Assembly: GCF_003984645.1 (NCBI RefSeq)
Contig: NZ_RWKI01000006.1
Coordinates: 62,001 to 126,000, forward strand
DNA from: Variovorax sp. MHTC-1
GTDB taxonomy: Bacteria; Pseudomonadota; Gammaproteobacteria; Burkholderiales; Burkholderiaceae_C
Reading direction: 5' to 3'
Length of the DNA stretch: 64,000 nucleotides
A program made the position numbers and the translations under genes. Positions 35,611 to 47,774 of the stretch are shown piece after piece. Position 1 is the stretch's first letter. Every line of letters begins with the position of its first letter. The notes below the pieces were generated by a model. The model worked only from the letters and a program-made list of their open reading frames with translations. It was not told where the DNA came from and did no database searches.

Positions 35611-36699
35611 GTGAAACCCTTTCTCCGCCATCAACTCGAGCGCTACGCGCAACGCCTCGGCGAACTCGACTTCCTTCTTTCGCGCGAGGACATCATGTCC
35701 GACATGGCGCAGTACCGGACCATCTCGCGCGAGCATGCCGAGGTGACGCAGATCGCGGGCCGCTACGCGCGCTACCTGCAGCGCGAATCGGACCTTGCCG
35801 GTGCGCGCGAGATGCTCGGCGACCCGGACATGGCCGAGATGGCGCAGGAAGAGATCGCGAGCGCTGAAGCCGAGTTGCTGCAACTCGAGGACGAGCTGCA
35901 GCGCCTGCTGCTGCCCAAGGACCCGGACGACGCACGCAACGCCTTCCTCGAGATCCGCGCCGGCACCGGCGGCGACGAGTCGGCGCTGTTCGCCGGCGAC
36001 CTGCTGCGCATGTACACGCGCTATGCCGAGCGCACCGGCTGGCGCTGCGAAATCGTGAGCGAAAGCGAGAGCGAGCTCGGCGGCTACAAGGAAGTAGTGG
36101 TGCGCATCGCGGGCGACGAGGTCTTCGGCAAACTGCGCTTCGAGTCCGGCGGCCATCGCGTGCAGCGCGTGCCCGCGACCGAGACCCAGGGCCGCATCCA
36201 CACCAGCGCCTGCACCGTGGCCGTGCTGGCCGAGCCGGACGAGACGCAGGCTGTGCAGATCAACCCGGCCGACCTGCGCATCGACACCTACCGCGCGAGC
36301 GGCGCCGGCGGCCAGCACATCAACAAGACCGATTCGGCGGTGCGCATCACGCACATCCCCACCGGCATCGTCGCCGAGTGCCAGGACGACCGCAGCCAGC
36401 ACCGCAACAAGGCCAAGGCGCTGCAGGTGCTGTCGGCGCGCATCCAGGAAAAAGACCGCAGCGAGCGCGCGGCCAAGGACGCCGCGCTGCGCAAGGGCCT
36501 GATCGGCAGCGGTGACCGCTCCGACCGCATCCGCACCTACAACTTCCCGCAGGGCCGGCTCACCGACCATCGCATCAATCTCACGCTCTACAAGCTGCAG
36601 GCGATCATGGAAGGCGACCTGGGCGACGTGCTGGCGGCGCTGCAGTCAGCGCGCGAGGCCGAACAGCTGGCGGAGCTGGAAGCGAGCCTGCCCGCGTGA
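35611..36699 (+). CDS. prfA: Peptide chain release factor 1
   Basis: RF1 ends translation at UAA and UAG codons. The 362-residue protein starts with GTG at 35611 ([14 protein letters not shown]), aligning with the usual RF1 N-terminus; no ATG fits. The codon-reading motif P-A-T is at 188-190 ([12 protein letters not shown]) and the catalytic GGQ at 233-235 ([15 protein letters not shown]). The Gln of GGQ is the methylation target of PrmC, encoded by the next gene, which overlaps the prfA stop by one base. The 92 bases after hemA hold no gene. Confidence 0.96.
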   Translation: MKPFLRHQLERYAQRLGELDFLLSREDIMSDMAQYRTISREHAEVTQIAGRYARYLQRESDLAGAREMLGDPDMAEMAQEEIASAEAELLQLEDELQRLLLPKDPDDARNAFLEIRAGTGGDESALFAGDLLRMYTRYAERTGWRCEIVSESESELGGYKEVVVRIAGDEVFGKLRFESGGHRVQRVPATETQGRIHTSACTVAVLAEPDETQAVQINPADLRIDTYRASGAGGQHINKTDSAVRITHIPTGIVAECQDDRSQHRNKAKALQVLSARIQEKDRSERAAKDAALRKGLIGSGDRSDRIRTYNFPQGRLTDHRINLTLYKLQAIMEGDLGDVLAALQSAREAEQLAELEASLPA

Positions 36700-37550
36700 T
36701 GCCGGCGGTTCCGAATTCGCCCTCCACCGCGGCAGAGATGCTCGCCGCGGCCGCGGCGCTGGGCGTGGAACGGCTCGATGCCCAATTGCTGCTGCTGCGG
36801 GTGCTGGGCCGCCCATCGAAGGACCGCGCGTGGCTGCTGGCACATGACACGGATGCGCTAGCGGAATGCGCCTGGCTGCGCTTCGCCGAACTCTGTGCCC
36901 GCCGCGTGGCCGGCGAACCGGTCGCCTATCTGGTCGGCGAGAAGGAGTTCCATGGGCTCGGCCTGCAGGTCGACGCCCGGGTCCTGGTGCCGCGGCCCGA
37001 CACCGAAACCCTGGTCGACTGGGTGCTGCAATGCCTGGAAGGCCGCGCAGCGCCGTCGGTGATCGACCTCGGCACGGGCAGCGGCGCGATCGCGCTGGCC
37101 ATCCGGCACGCCCGCCCCGATGCGCAGGTCACGGCGGTGGACGCCAGCGCGGATGCTTTGGCCGTTGCCCGTGCCAACGCGCAGCGGCTCGGCTTGGCCG
37201 TCCGCTTCGTCGAAGCCGACTGGCTGGATGGCGCCGGCATCGGCTACGACCTGGTGGTTTCGAACCCGCCCTACGTTGCGGCCGGCGATACCCATCTGGC
37301 CGCCCTGCGCCACGAACCGGCACGCGCCCTGGTTTCGGGGCCGGACGGTCTCGACGACATCCGGCGCATCGTCCAGGCCGCGCCGCAGCACCTGCGCGAC
37401 GGCGGCTGGCTGCTGCTCGAGCACGGCTACGACCAGGCAGCCTCGGTGCGGCAACTGCTGGCAGCCCGCGGCTTCGCCGAAGTCCAAAGCCGCGACGACC
37501 TTGCCGGCATCGCACGCTGCTCCGGCGGGATCTGGCGCACGGTGAAATAA
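36699..37550 (+). CDS. prmC: Peptide chain release factor N5-glutamine methyltransferase
   Basis: PrmC methylates the Gln of the GGQ motif in release factors. The 283-residue protein has an N-terminal helical domain and a SAM-binding Rossmann domain with DLGTGSGAIALAI (motif I) and the substrate-amide-binding NPPY in VVSNPPYVAAGD. The ATG at 36699 overlaps the prfA stop (TGATG); a GTG one codon earlier is also possible. Enzyme and substrate genes are thus translationally coupled. Confidence 0.95.
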   Translation: MPAVPNSPSTAAEMLAAAAALGVERLDAQLLLLRVLGRPSKDRAWLLAHDTDALAECAWLRFAELCARRVAGEPVAYLVGEKEFHGLGLQVDARVLVPRPDTETLVDWVLQCLEGRAAPSVIDLGTGSGAIALAIRHARPDAQVTAVDASADALAVARANAQRLGLAVRFVEADWLDGAGIGYDLVVSNPPYVAAGDTHLAALRHEPARALVSGPDGLDDIRRIVQAAPQHLRDGGWLLLEHGYDQAASVRQLLAARGFAEVQSRDDLAGIARCSGGIWRTVK

Positions 37551-37579
37551 TCCGCCCAGCTTACTTTTTGGAGTCCCCC

Positions 37580-37906
37580 ATGACCGACGCCCAGCAACGT
37601 ATCGACGATCTCGTCAAGACCAACGATCTTGTGCTCTTCATGAAGGGCAATGCCAGCTTTCCGATGTGCGGCTTCTCGGGCCGCGCGATCCAGATCCTCA
37701 AGGCAGTGGGCGTCGACACGCGCACGCTCAAGACCGTCAATGTGCTCGAGGACGACGCCATCCGCCAGGGCATCAAGGAATACAGCAACTGGCCGACGAT
37801 CCCGCAGCTCTACGTGAAGGGCGAATTCGTCGGCGGCTCTGACATCCTGATGGAGATGTACGAGTCCGGCGAACTGCAGCAGATGCTCAACGGCAGTCCC
37901 GCCTGA
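37580..37906 (+). CDS. grxD: Monothiol glutaredoxin (CGFS type)
   Basis: This 108-residue monothiol glutaredoxin carries and transfers Fe-S clusters. The active-site motif is C30-G-F-S (FPMCGFSGRA), followed by the glutathione-binding WPTIPQLYVKGEFVGGSDI. The length is that of E. coli GrxD (115). A TTTTGGAG region gives the ribosome-binding site for the ATG at 37580. It lies 29 bases after prmC. The following gap of 141 bases contains a partial copy of the dispersed repeat. Confidence 0.95.
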   Translation: MTDAQQRIDDLVKTNDLVLFMKGNASFPMCGFSGRAIQILKAVGVDTRTLKTVNVLEDDAIRQGIKEYSNWPTIPQLYVKGEFVGGSDILMEMYESGELQQMLNGSPA

Positions 37907-37917
37907 AATGTTGCTCG

Positions 37918-37990
37918 CCCCCAGGCTTCGCGCACTTCGTGTCGCTTCGCCACCCCCCCTGCCGGGGGCGACACCAGCGGCCCGGCAAGG
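37918..37990. repeat. Partial or diverged copy of the dispersed repeat
   Basis: The first part (CCCCCAGGCTTCGCGCACTT, then CGTGTCGCTTCGCCACCCCC) matches the 5' half of the copies at 18059 and 30606. The second part differs and forms its own GC-rich pairing (CTGCCGGGGGCG; CCGGCAAGGCCGG). It lies between grxD and the cupin gene, on the same orientation as the other two copies. Confidence 0.6.
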
Positions 37991-38047
37991 CCGGTTCCGC
38001 GGTGTCTCACCAACAGGCCTGACTTCGTCGGCCGCAAGGCGCTCACC

Positions 38048-38548
38048 ATGAGCCACGAACACTCCGATCATGACCAGGAGCTTGGCGGCCCAGCCTGGAA
38101 GCACGATGGCGTGCGCGTGATTCCGGGCAACCAGCTCGATACCAACACCGCACAGACGCCCGGCATGAACCGGGCCGCAGCGATCAACTTCGCGCGCGTC
38201 GGCGCCCAGAAGCTCTGGGCCGGCACGGTGACCATCCATGCCAATGCGAAGACCGGCGCCCACCACCACGGGCATCTCGAATCGGTGATCTACGTCGTGC
38301 GCGGGCGCGCACGCATGCGCTGGGGCGAGCACCTCGAGTTCACCGCCGAGGCGGGGCCGGGCGATTTCATCTACGTGCCGCCGTACGTGCCGCACCAGGA
38401 GATCAATGCCAGCACGACCGAGGCGCTCGAATGCGTGCTCTGCCGCAGCGATGGCGAGGCGGTGGCGGTCAATCTCGACATCGAACCGGTCGAGAAGCCC
38501 GAGTCGGTGCTGTGGGTCGACCCGACGCACCCGCACGGCGGCGTCTGA
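38048..38548 (+). CDS. Cupin domain protein
   Basis: This 166-residue single-domain cupin has the metal-binding set H74, H76, E78 (AHHHGHLESVIYVVRG) and H116 (YVPHQEI), the latter in the second cupin motif PGDFIYVPPYVPH. The family is large, with enzymes, isomerases and regulators, so no reaction can be assigned. It lies between grxD and an AAA+ ATPase gene on the same strand, with a gap of 114 bases after it. The N-terminus (MSHEHSDHDQE) is His-rich. Confidence 0.85.
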   Translation: MSHEHSDHDQELGGPAWKHDGVRVIPGNQLDTNTAQTPGMNRAAAINFARVGAQKLWAGTVTIHANAKTGAHHHGHLESVIYVVRGRARMRWGEHLEFTAEAGPGDFIYVPPYVPHQEINASTTEALECVLCRSDGEAVAVNLDIEPVEKPESVLWVDPTHPHGGV

Positions 38549-38662
38549 TCGAAGCCCGGCGACGGCCGCACGACAAAAGCCGCAAAGCGAGAAAACATAG
38601 ACACGCACGGACATCGGGCACGGCTTATGCTGTATCCGAGTGTTCGAAGTCGGAGGTGTCCC

Positions 38663-39667
38663 ATGGATTCCCGCATGTCCCGCGATCTGGTTCCCGCGTG
38701 CTCGTCCTTCCAGCTGCCGGTGGCCCAGCTACGCAGCGTGTTCCGCACGCACGACGTCGAGCGCAAGCTCGCCAAGCTTCCTGAACGCGACCACGAGCAT
38801 CTTCGAACCACTTACGAGCGCATGCTCGAACGCGGCCCCGAACGCTTCCAGGTCAAGCCCAGCGGCATCCCCGAGATGGCCGCGCTCTACGCCCAGTTGC
38901 CCAATTTCACCGAGGTGCTCGACGACGTGCGCCGCCATGTCGCGCTCGCCCAGGACAGCCGCGACGGGCTCGAAGTCACGCCGATGCTGCTGCTCGGGCC
39001 GCCCGGCATCGGCAAGACCCACTTCGCGAAGAAGCTGGCCGAACTGCTGGGCACCGGCATGTCGCTGGTGCCGATGAGCTCCATGACCGCCGGCTGGCTG
39101 CTCTCCGGCGCATCCTCCCAGTGGAAGGGCTCCAAGCCCGGCAAGGTGTTCGAGGCGCTGGTCGACGGGCAGTACGCCAACCCGGTGATGGTGATCGACG
39201 AGATCGACAAGGCCGGCGCCGACGCCCAGTACGACCCGCTGGGCGCGCTCTACAACCTGCTCGAGCACGACACGGCCCACGCCTTCGTCGATGAGTTCGC
39301 AGAAGTGCCGATCGACGCCAGCCAGGTAATCTGGATCACGACGGCGAACGACGTGCGCGGCATCCCCGAGCCCATCCTCAACCGCATGAACGTGTTCGAG
39401 GTCGATGCGCCCTCCCCCGAGGCGGCGCGGCAGATCGCGCGCCAGCTCTATGCCTCGATCCGCAAGGAGCACGACTGGGGCCGGCTCGTGGCCGACGAGC
39501 CTTCGGGCGACGTGCTCGACCACCTGGCCGCGCTCGCACCGCGCGAGATGCGCCGCGCGCTCATGACCGGCTTCGGCAATGCCCGCCTGGCCGGCCGCGA
39601 CGAGGTGCATATCGACGACTTGCCGCGCGCCAGCACGGGCCGCAGCCGGATCGGCTTCGTCCAGTAG
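38663..39667 (+). CDS. AAA+ ATPase, Lon-like, without protease domain
   Basis: This 334-residue protein has one AAA+ module. Walker A is GPPGIGKT (112-119), Walker B is VMVIDEID (residues D179 and E180), a sensor-1 region is VIWITTANDV, and an arginine-finger region is PILNRMNVFEVDAP. The ATPase core is most like that of Lon (GSKPGKVFEALVDGQYANPV around it), but there is no proteolytic domain and the N-terminal 100 residues are not the Lon substrate domain. The start ATG at 38663 has CGGAGGTG seven bases upstream. Its neighbours give no functional hint. Confidence 0.8.
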   Translation: MDSRMSRDLVPACSSFQLPVAQLRSVFRTHDVERKLAKLPERDHEHLRTTYERMLERGPERFQVKPSGIPEMAALYAQLPNFTEVLDDVRRHVALAQDSRDGLEVTPMLLLGPPGIGKTHFAKKLAELLGTGMSLVPMSSMTAGWLLSGASSQWKGSKPGKVFEALVDGQYANPVMVIDEIDKAGADAQYDPLGALYNLLEHDTAHAFVDEFAEVPIDASQVIWITTANDVRGIPEPILNRMNVFEVDAPSPEAARQIARQLYASIRKEHDWGRLVADEPSGDVLDHLAALAPREMRRALMTGFGNARLAGRDEVHIDDLPRASTGRSRIGFVQ

Positions 39668-39718
39668 GGCCTCAGGTCATGGCACCATGGCGGTCCTTGT
39701 CGATCGAACCATGATCCT

Positions 39719-41035
39719 GTGACACTGACCCAAAGCCTGCTCGTCATCGCCGCACTGATTGCGATAAGCGCTTTCTTTTCCCTGGCCGAGATCTCGCTGG
39801 CCGCCTCGCGCCGCCTGCGGCTGCGCCAGATGGCCGACGATGGCGACGTGCGCGCCGAGCGGGTAATGCGCATCCAGGAGCAGCCCGGCCACTACTTCAC
39901 CGTGGTCCAGATCGGGCTCAACGCGGTCGCGATCCTCGGCGGCGTGGTCGGCGAAGGCTCGCTGAGCCCGTACTTCGCACAGCTGTTCGAGCTGTGGCTC
40001 GGCGCCGAGGCTGCGCAGACCGCGGCCTTCCTGGCCTCCTTCGTCACGATCATCGCGGTGTTCCTGGTGTTCGCCGACCTGTTTCCCAAGCGGCTGGGCA
40101 TGAGCGATCCGGAACGGCTCGCGGTGCGCATGGTCGGGCCGATGCAGGTGCTCATCACCACCTTCAAGCCGCTGGTCTGGCTGTTCACGAACTGCACCGA
40201 CCTGCTCTTCAAGCTTCTGCGCATGCCGATGCAGCGCGACGACAAGATCACTTCGGCCGACATCCTCGCCATGACCGAAGCCGGCGCGCGTGCCGGCGTG
40301 CTCGCGGTGCGCGAGCAGCAAGTGATCGCCAACGTGTTCGAGCTCGATACGCGGCTGGTCAGCAGCGTGATGACTTCGCGCGACCGCATCGCCTGGTTCC
40401 AGAAAGACGATTCCGAGGCGGTGCTGCGCGCGCGCATCGTTGCCGAGCCCTTCTCGGCCTATCCGGTGTGCGAACGCGACATCGACCACGTGCTGGGCTA
40501 CGTGGACGCGAAGGACATGTTCCAGCGCGTGCTGAGCGGCCAGCCGCTCTCCTTCGACCAAGGTCTGCCGCTGCACAAGGCGCTGGTCGTCCCGGACCGG
40601 CTGTCGCTGACCGAGGTGCTCGAGCAGTTCCAGCAGGCCCACGAGGACTTCGCGATCATCGTCAACGAATACAGCCTGGTGGTCGGCGTGATCACGCTCA
40701 ACGATGTGATGAGCACGGTGATGGGCGACCTGGTCGGGCCGCAGGATGAAGAGCAGCAGATCGTCAAGCGCGACGAGAACTCGTGGCTGATCGACGGCGT
40801 GACGCCGATCCAGGACGTGCAGCGCGCGCTCGACATCGACGCGCTGCCGCACGCCGACGAGTACGAGACGCTGGCAGGTTTTCTGATGGTGATGCTGCGC
40901 CGCGTGCCCAAGCGCACCGACAGCGTGAGCTGGAGCGGCTACACCTTCGAAGTGATGGACGTCGACAGCCACCGCATCGACCAGGTGATGGTCACCCGCG
41001 CCGGTGCCGGCGCCGGCGCGGCGAGTTCAGGCTGA
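39719..41035 (+). CDS. CNNM/CorC-family transporter-associated protein (hemolysin family)
   Basis: This 438-residue membrane protein has a DUF21/CNNM membrane domain (about 1-195; FFSLAEISLAASRRLRLRQ), two CBS domains (about 210-330; VMTSRDRIAWF and the IVNEYSLVVGVITLNDVM segment) and a C-terminal CorC/HlyC domain (about 345-430). Such proteins are linked to magnesium or sodium export and to polyamine resistance; hemolysin is a historical name. It starts with GTG at 39719. Its last nine bases overlap the 3' end of the convergent lytic transglycosylase gene. Confidence 0.9.
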   Translation: MTLTQSLLVIAALIAISAFFSLAEISLAASRRLRLRQMADDGDVRAERVMRIQEQPGHYFTVVQIGLNAVAILGGVVGEGSLSPYFAQLFELWLGAEAAQTAAFLASFVTIIAVFLVFADLFPKRLGMSDPERLAVRMVGPMQVLITTFKPLVWLFTNCTDLLFKLLRMPMQRDDKITSADILAMTEAGARAGVLAVREQQVIANVFELDTRLVSSVMTSRDRIAWFQKDDSEAVLRARIVAEPFSAYPVCERDIDHVLGYVDAKDMFQRVLSGQPLSFDQGLPLHKALVVPDRLSLTEVLEQFQQAHEDFAIIVNEYSLVVGVITLNDVMSTVMGDLVGPQDEEQQIVKRDENSWLIDGVTPIQDVQRALDIDALPHADEYETLAGFLMVMLRRVPKRTDSVSWSGYTFEVMDVDSHRIDQVMVTRAGAGAGAASSG

Positions 41036-41667
41036 GGCCGAGTCCGAACGCCGGTCGTCGAAGGCCCAGAGCCGCTGGTTGGCGAACACCGCATTCGGGT
41101 ACGGCGCCCTGCCCCGGCTGCCGTTGTAGCGGCCGAGCGTCATGAACAGGTCGCCGGCTTCGCGGTCGAGGTAGTGGCGCAGGATCACGCAGCCGAAGCG
41201 CAGGTTGGTCTGCATGTGGAACAGCTTGGCCGGGTCGCTGTCGCCGATCACGCGGGTCCAGAAGGGCATCACCTGCATGTAGCCGCGCGCGCCGGCGCTG
41301 GAAACCGCGTACTTGCGGAAATTGCTCTCGACCTGGATCAGGCCCAGCACCAGGCTGACGTCGAGGCCGGCGCGGCGCGATTCGTACCAGACGGTCTGCA
41401 GAAATTCCTTGCGCGTCGGCCAGTCGACCAGCTTCTTCTTGAGGCGCTCGCTCATGGCGCCGAGCCAGCGCAGGTAGGCGAGCCGCGCCTCGGTGTTGCT
41501 GAACTCGGGGATCGGCGGCGCCTTGTTGTGGATGGCCGAGCTCAGGGCGGTGCGCACCGAATCGATCAGGGGTTCCTCGATCTGCGCGCCGGCCAGCGCC
41601 GGGCGCGGCAGCACCAGCGAAAGGGTTCCGGCGGCAGCGCCGCCCATGTACGCGCGGCGCGACAAGC

Positions 41668-41671
<4 letters not shown>
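41027..41671 (-). CDS. Lytic transglycosylase (SLT domain) with Tat-type signal
   Basis: This 214-residue protein would cleave peptidoglycan glycan strands. The SLT domain has the catalytic E115 ([13 protein letters not shown]), followed by [10 protein letters not shown] and the C-terminal LGRYNGSRG. The N-terminus reads [16 protein letters not shown], with an RR motif, a hydrophobic segment and PALAGA, which looks like a twin-arginine signal peptide. The start overlaps the proS stop (ATGA), so it is coupled to proS. It lacks the additional domains of larger transglycosylases. Confidence 0.87.
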
Positions 41672-43413
<1,742 letters not shown>

Positions 43414-43479
43414 CGGTCGCGAGAGAGAGTTCCAGGTACAGGGTAAAGGCGAGCCACGAGAGGGCCCGGAACCGGTCGC

Positions 43480-43507
43480 TTGCCGAGTGCAACCCGGCAG
43501 GCATAAT
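43480..43507 (+). promoter_or_regulatory. Candidate sigma-70 promoter of rppH
   Basis: TTGCCG (43480-43485) and CATAAT (43502-43507) are separated by 16 bases. The -10 box ends 30 bases before the rppH ATG, and a GGGG stretch before the start may be the ribosome-binding site. It lies in the divergent gap between proS and rppH. Confidence 0.5.
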
Positions 43508-43537
43508 CGACTCAGTTCAAAAAATTGGGGTTTGATT

Positions 43538-44188
43538 ATGCTCGACCGGGACGGCTTCAGGCCCAACGTCGGCATCATCTTGCTCAACCAGAGAAACCAG
43601 GTTTTCTGGGGCAAACGCATCCGCACCCATTCCTGGCAGTTCCCGCAAGGCGGCATCGATCGCGGCGAGAGCCCCGAACAGGCCATGTTCCGGGAACTGC
43701 ACGAGGAGGTGGGTCTCCAGCCGGAGCATGTGCGCATCGTGGCCCGTACCCGCGACTGGTTGCGCTACGAGGTGCCGGATCGGTTCATCCGCCGTGACGC
43801 ACGGGGCCACTACAAGGGCCAGAAGCAGATCTGGTATTTGCTGCAGCTGATCGGTCACGACTGGGATCTCAATCTTCGCGCCACCGACCATCCGGAGTTC
43901 GACGCCTGGCGCTGGCATGACTACTGGGTCCCGCTGGACGTGGTGGTCGAATTCAAGCGCGGCGTCTATGAAATGGCGCTGACCGAACTCGCACGTTACC
44001 TGCCTCGTCAGGATTTCCGCAACCGCTTCCTGCGCAGCAATGTGCGCGCTCGTGAATTCGAGCGCCACCCGCCCGCTGCAGGCCATGAACCCAACTTCGA
44101 ACTGCCTCCCGGGGCGAGTTTCGACCCGAATCCCAATGCCCCTCATCCAGCGCCCGACCCAACCGATCCTCTTCACGTGCCGCGCTAG
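43538..44188 (+). CDS. rppH: RNA pyrophosphohydrolase
   Basis: RppH removes pyrophosphate from 5'-triphosphate RNA and starts mRNA decay. The first part follows the family exactly: [34 protein letters not shown], and the Nudix box at 38-59 (with RELHEEVG). The 216-residue protein is about 40 residues longer than E. coli RppH, with a C-terminal tail rich in Pro, Asn and His (from about 178). The last 53 bases overlap the proposed start of the CNP1-like gene. The function is well supported by conserved residues. Confidence 0.94.
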   Translation: MLDRDGFRPNVGIILLNQRNQVFWGKRIRTHSWQFPQGGIDRGESPEQAMFRELHEEVGLQPEHVRIVARTRDWLRYEVPDRFIRRDARGHYKGQKQIWYLLQLIGHDWDLNLRATDHPEFDAWRWHDYWVPLDVVVEFKRGVYEMALTELARYLPRQDFRNRFLRSNVRAREFERHPPAAGHEPNFELPPGASFDPNPNAPHPAPDPTDPLHVPR

Positions 44189-44729
44189 GCACGTTCTTGC
44201 CTTCGCCGTCGCATGCATGCTCGCCGCATGCGGCTCCGGTCCAAGGGATACGGACAATCCGGACTGGGCGCAAGCCGGCATGCCGCCGCCGCCGAAAGTG
44301 ACGGCTCAAGCGGACGAATGGAAGGAAGGCGAAGTGCCGCCGCCTCCGGCTTTCGACGAGAGGCGGCTGCTCCCGATCGAAATGCCGCCGTACCTGAGCC
44401 TCAAGTACGGCGTCGATCCCGGCACCATCACGCTGGGGAGCGACGGCACGGTGCGTTATGTGATCGTGGCCAGCAACAAAGCCGGCGGCGCCACCAATGC
44501 CTTCTACGAAGGGGTGCGCTGCGCGACCGAGGAAGTGAAGCAATACGCCCGCTTCAACCAGGGCGCCTGGCATCACGTGACCAATCCGGAGTGGAAGCGC
44601 ATCGACGAACGCAACTCGCGCTATGCCAAGGAACTGTCTGCGCAGGGCCTGTGCCGCGGCCACGCGCCGCGCGCATCCGTGGGCGAGATGGTGCAGCAGA
44701 TGAAGAATCCGCTGCGCGAGCTCCAGTGA
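44136..44729 (+). CDS. CNP1-like family lipoprotein
   Basis: This is a 197-residue protein of the CNP1-like family, a betaproteobacterial envelope family of unknown role. A signal segment (about 12-31) ends in the lipobox MLAAC, with the acylated Cys at 32. The mature part starts with a Pro-rich linker and contains [40 protein letters not shown] and [19 protein letters not shown]. The start ATG at 44136 lies in the end of rppH (53 bases overlap in another frame); upstream in-frame ATGs exist, but they would put a long stretch before the signal. It converges with proB. Confidence 0.75.
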   Translation: MPLIQRPTQPILFTCRARHVLAFAVACMLAACGSGPRDTDNPDWAQAGMPPPPKVTAQADEWKEGEVPPPPAFDERRLLPIEMPPYLSLKYGVDPGTITLGSDGTVRYVIVASNKAGGATNAFYEGVRCATEEVKQYARFNQGAWHHVTNPEWKRIDERNSRYAKELSAQGLCRGHAPRASVGEMVQQMKNPLRELQ

Positions 44730-44733
44730 AGCC

Positions 44734-45885
44734 TCAGCGGCCGCCGGGCATCAGGACCATGTTGTCCCGGTGCACCATTTCCGGCTCCGCGACATAGCCC
44801 AGCAGTCGCTCGAATTCGGCGGAAGGCTTGCGGCACAGCAGCCTGGCCTCGGCACTCGAGTAGTTCGCCAGCCCGCGAGCGAGTTCGACGCCTTGCGCGT
44901 CCCGCACGGCGATCACGTCGCCGCGTGAGAACTCGCCCTCGACGTTGGTCATGCCGATCGGCAGCAGGCTCTTGCCTTCGCCCCGCACCTTGGCGGCGGC
45001 ACCGGCATCCACCGTGACCGCGCCGCGCAACTGCAGGTGATCGGCCATCCAGCGCTTGCGCGCCTGGTGCTTGGCGGTCTGCGCCAGCAGCAGCGTGCCG
45101 ATCGGTTCGCCGCGCGCAAGGCGCAGCAATGCATCCGGCTCGCGGCCCCAAGCGATCACCGTCGAGGCGCCGGAGCCGGCGGCGCGCTTGGCTGCCAGGA
45201 TCTTCGTGATCATGCCGCCGCGGCCGATGCTGCTGCCTGCGCCGCCGGCCATGGCTTCGAGCGCGGGATCGCCGGCCGCCGCCTCGTGCACGAAGCGGGC
45301 GTCGGGATCCTTGCGCGGATCGGCAGTGTAGAGGCCCTTCTGATCGGTCAGGATCACAAGCGCGTCGGCTTCCACCAGGTTGGCGACCAGCGCCCCCAGC
45401 GTGTCGTTGTCGCCGAACTTGATCTCGTCGTTGACTACCGTGTCGTTCTCGTTGATGACCGGCACCACGCCGAGCGCGAGCAGGGTCACCAGCGTCGAGC
45501 GCGCATTCAGGTAGCGTTCGCGGTCGGCCAGGTCGGCGTGCGTCAGCAGCACCTGGGCACTGCCCATGCCGTTCTCGCGCAGCTTGGTCTCGTACATCTG
45601 CGCCAAGCCCATCTGCCCGACCGCCGCGGCAGCTTGCAATTCGTGAATCTCGTGCGGGCGCGTGCGCCAGCCGAGCCGCTTCATGCCTTCGGCGATGGCA
45701 CCGCTCGACACCATCACGACCTCGCGGCCGTCGCGCACCAGCGTCGCGAGCTGCCGGCACCATTCGCCGATGGCGTTTTCATCCAGGCCCCGGCCCTCGT
45801 TGGTGACGAGGCTGGAGCCCACCTTGACGACGATGCGGCGCGCGTCGCGCAGGGCGGTGGAACCGGGGGTCGAGCTTGAAGTCAT
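44734..45885 (-). CDS. proB: Glutamate 5-kinase
   Basis: This 383-residue enzyme phosphorylates glutamate in the first step of proline synthesis. The amino-acid kinase domain (about 12-265) has [11 protein letters not shown] at 18-28, [15 protein letters not shown], and PVINENDTV around residue 143-151. A C-terminal PUA domain (about 290-370) follows, as in E. coli ProB. Proline feedback inhibition is expected from the family. The gene starts one base after the obgE stop, so it is probably coupled to it. The start at 45885 (MTSSSTPGS) agrees with the family; the frame is open further upstream within obgE. Confidence 0.95.
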   Translation of the reverse strand: MTSSSTPGSTALRDARRIVVKVGSSLVTNEGRGLDENAIGEWCRQLATLVRDGREVVMVSSGAIAEGMKRLGWRTRPHEIHELQAAAAVGQMGLAQMYETKLRENGMGSAQVLLTHADLADRERYLNARSTLVTLLALGVVPVINENDTVVNDEIKFGDNDTLGALVANLVEADALVILTDQKGLYTADPRKDPDARFVHEAAAGDPALEAMAGGAGSSIGRGGMITKILAAKRAAGSGASTVIAWGREPDALLRLARGEPIGTLLLAQTAKHQARKRWMADHLQLRGAVTVDAGAAAKVRGEGKSLLPIGMTNVEGEFSRGDVIAVRDAQGVELARGLANYSSAEARLLCRKPSAEFERLLGYVAEPEMVHRDNMVLMPGGR

Positions 45886-45886
45886 G

Positions 45887-46951
<1,065 letters not shown>

Positions 46952-46962
46952 TTACAAATGAA

Positions 46963-46985
46963 GAAGCCCCGGCAAGCGGGGCTTC
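46963..46985 (-). terminator. Hairpin between rpmA and obgE, possible partial terminator
   Basis: GAAGCCCCG (46963-46971) and CGGGGCTTC (46977-46985) form a perfect nine-base stem with a five-base loop. On the minus strand it is followed by TTCATTTG, a weak U-rich tail. It probably reduces readthrough from the ribosomal protein genes into obgE-proB. Confidence 0.7.
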
Positions 46986-47006
46986 GAGCAGATCGAAGTG
47001 ACTGGC

Positions 47007-47264
47007 TTACGCCGGGGTCACGTTGACCGTGTGCTTGTTGAGCGCGCCCTTGGTGCCGAAGGACACATGGCCGTCGACCAGGGCGAACAGCGTGTGGTCC
47101 TTGCCCACGCCGACGTTGACGCCGGGATGGAACTGGGTGCCGCGCTGGCGCACGATGATCGAACCGGCGCTGATCAGCTCGCCGCCAAAGGCCTTCACGC
47201 CGAGCATCTTGGGCTTGGAATCGCGCCCGTTTCGCGTTGAGCCGCCGCCTTTTTTCTGTGCCAT
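47007..47264 (-). CDS. rpmA: 50S ribosomal protein L27
   Basis: This 85-residue ribosomal protein has the L27 N-terminus [18 protein letters not shown], which reaches the peptidyl-transferase centre, and the conserved core [20 protein letters not shown]. There is no Firmicutes-type N-terminal pre-sequence. It follows rplU by 12 bases. Confidence 0.98.
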   Translation of the reverse strand: MAQKKGGGSTRNGRDSKPKMLGVKAFGGELISAGSIIVRQRGTQFHPGVNVGVGKDHTLFALVDGHVSFGTKGALNKHTVNVTPA

Positions 47265-47276
47265 GGTGTTCGCTCC

Positions 47277-47588
47277 TTAGCCGGCGATCGCACCGATTTG
47301 CAGCTCGGTGAACTGCTGGCGATGGCCTTGACGTTTCTGATAGTGCTTGCGACGGCGCATCTTGAAGATGCGAACCTTGTCGTGCTTGCCGTGCGACAGC
47401 ACAGTGGCTGTCACAGATGCGCCGGACACCAGGGGTGTACCGACCTTGATTGCGCTGCCGTCGCCGACTGCGAGCACTTGGTCGATCACGATTTCCTGGC
47501 CTACGTCCGCAGCAATCTGTTCTACTTTAATTTTCTCGCCGGAAGCAACGCGATATTGCTTGCCACCGGTTTTTATGACCGCGTACAT
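47277..47588 (-). CDS. rplU: 50S ribosomal protein L21
   Basis: This 103-residue protein is L21, which binds 23S rRNA. It begins [20 protein letters not shown] and ends with [20 protein letters not shown]. It is the first gene of the rplU-rpmA-obgE-proB series and is divergent from ispB. The 186-base gap to ispB must hold promoters for both; on the minus strand TGCTAGAAT near 47637-47645 could be an extended -10 box for rplU. Confidence 0.98.
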   Translation of the reverse strand: MYAVIKTGGKQYRVASGEKIKVEQIAADVGQEIVIDQVLAVGDGSAIKVGTPLVSGASVTATVLSHGKHDKVRIFKMRRRKHYQKRQGHRQQFTELQIGAIAG

Positions 47589-47708
47589 GTGGACCTCTTG
47601 GAATAAGATGGTTCTACGGCGAATTCCGCAGAGCCCAAGATTCTAGCACGCAGGGCGCCTGCCGGCATAGCGCGACGCCCCGCCGCGTCGTCCGGGTACC
47701 CGGCTCCC

Positions 47709-47714
47709 TATAAT
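47709..47714 (+). promoter_or_regulatory. Candidate -10 box of ispB promoter
   Basis: TATAAT lies 60 bases before the proposed ispB start in a GC-rich divergent gap. No clear -35 hexamer is present. It is the only consensus -10 hexamer on this strand of the gap. Confidence 0.5.
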
Positions 47715-47774
47715 CTGCGCCTTCCGGCCCTGCGCCATCGTCGTCCCTCACGCAGCGCACAAAGCGCCCCTGCC

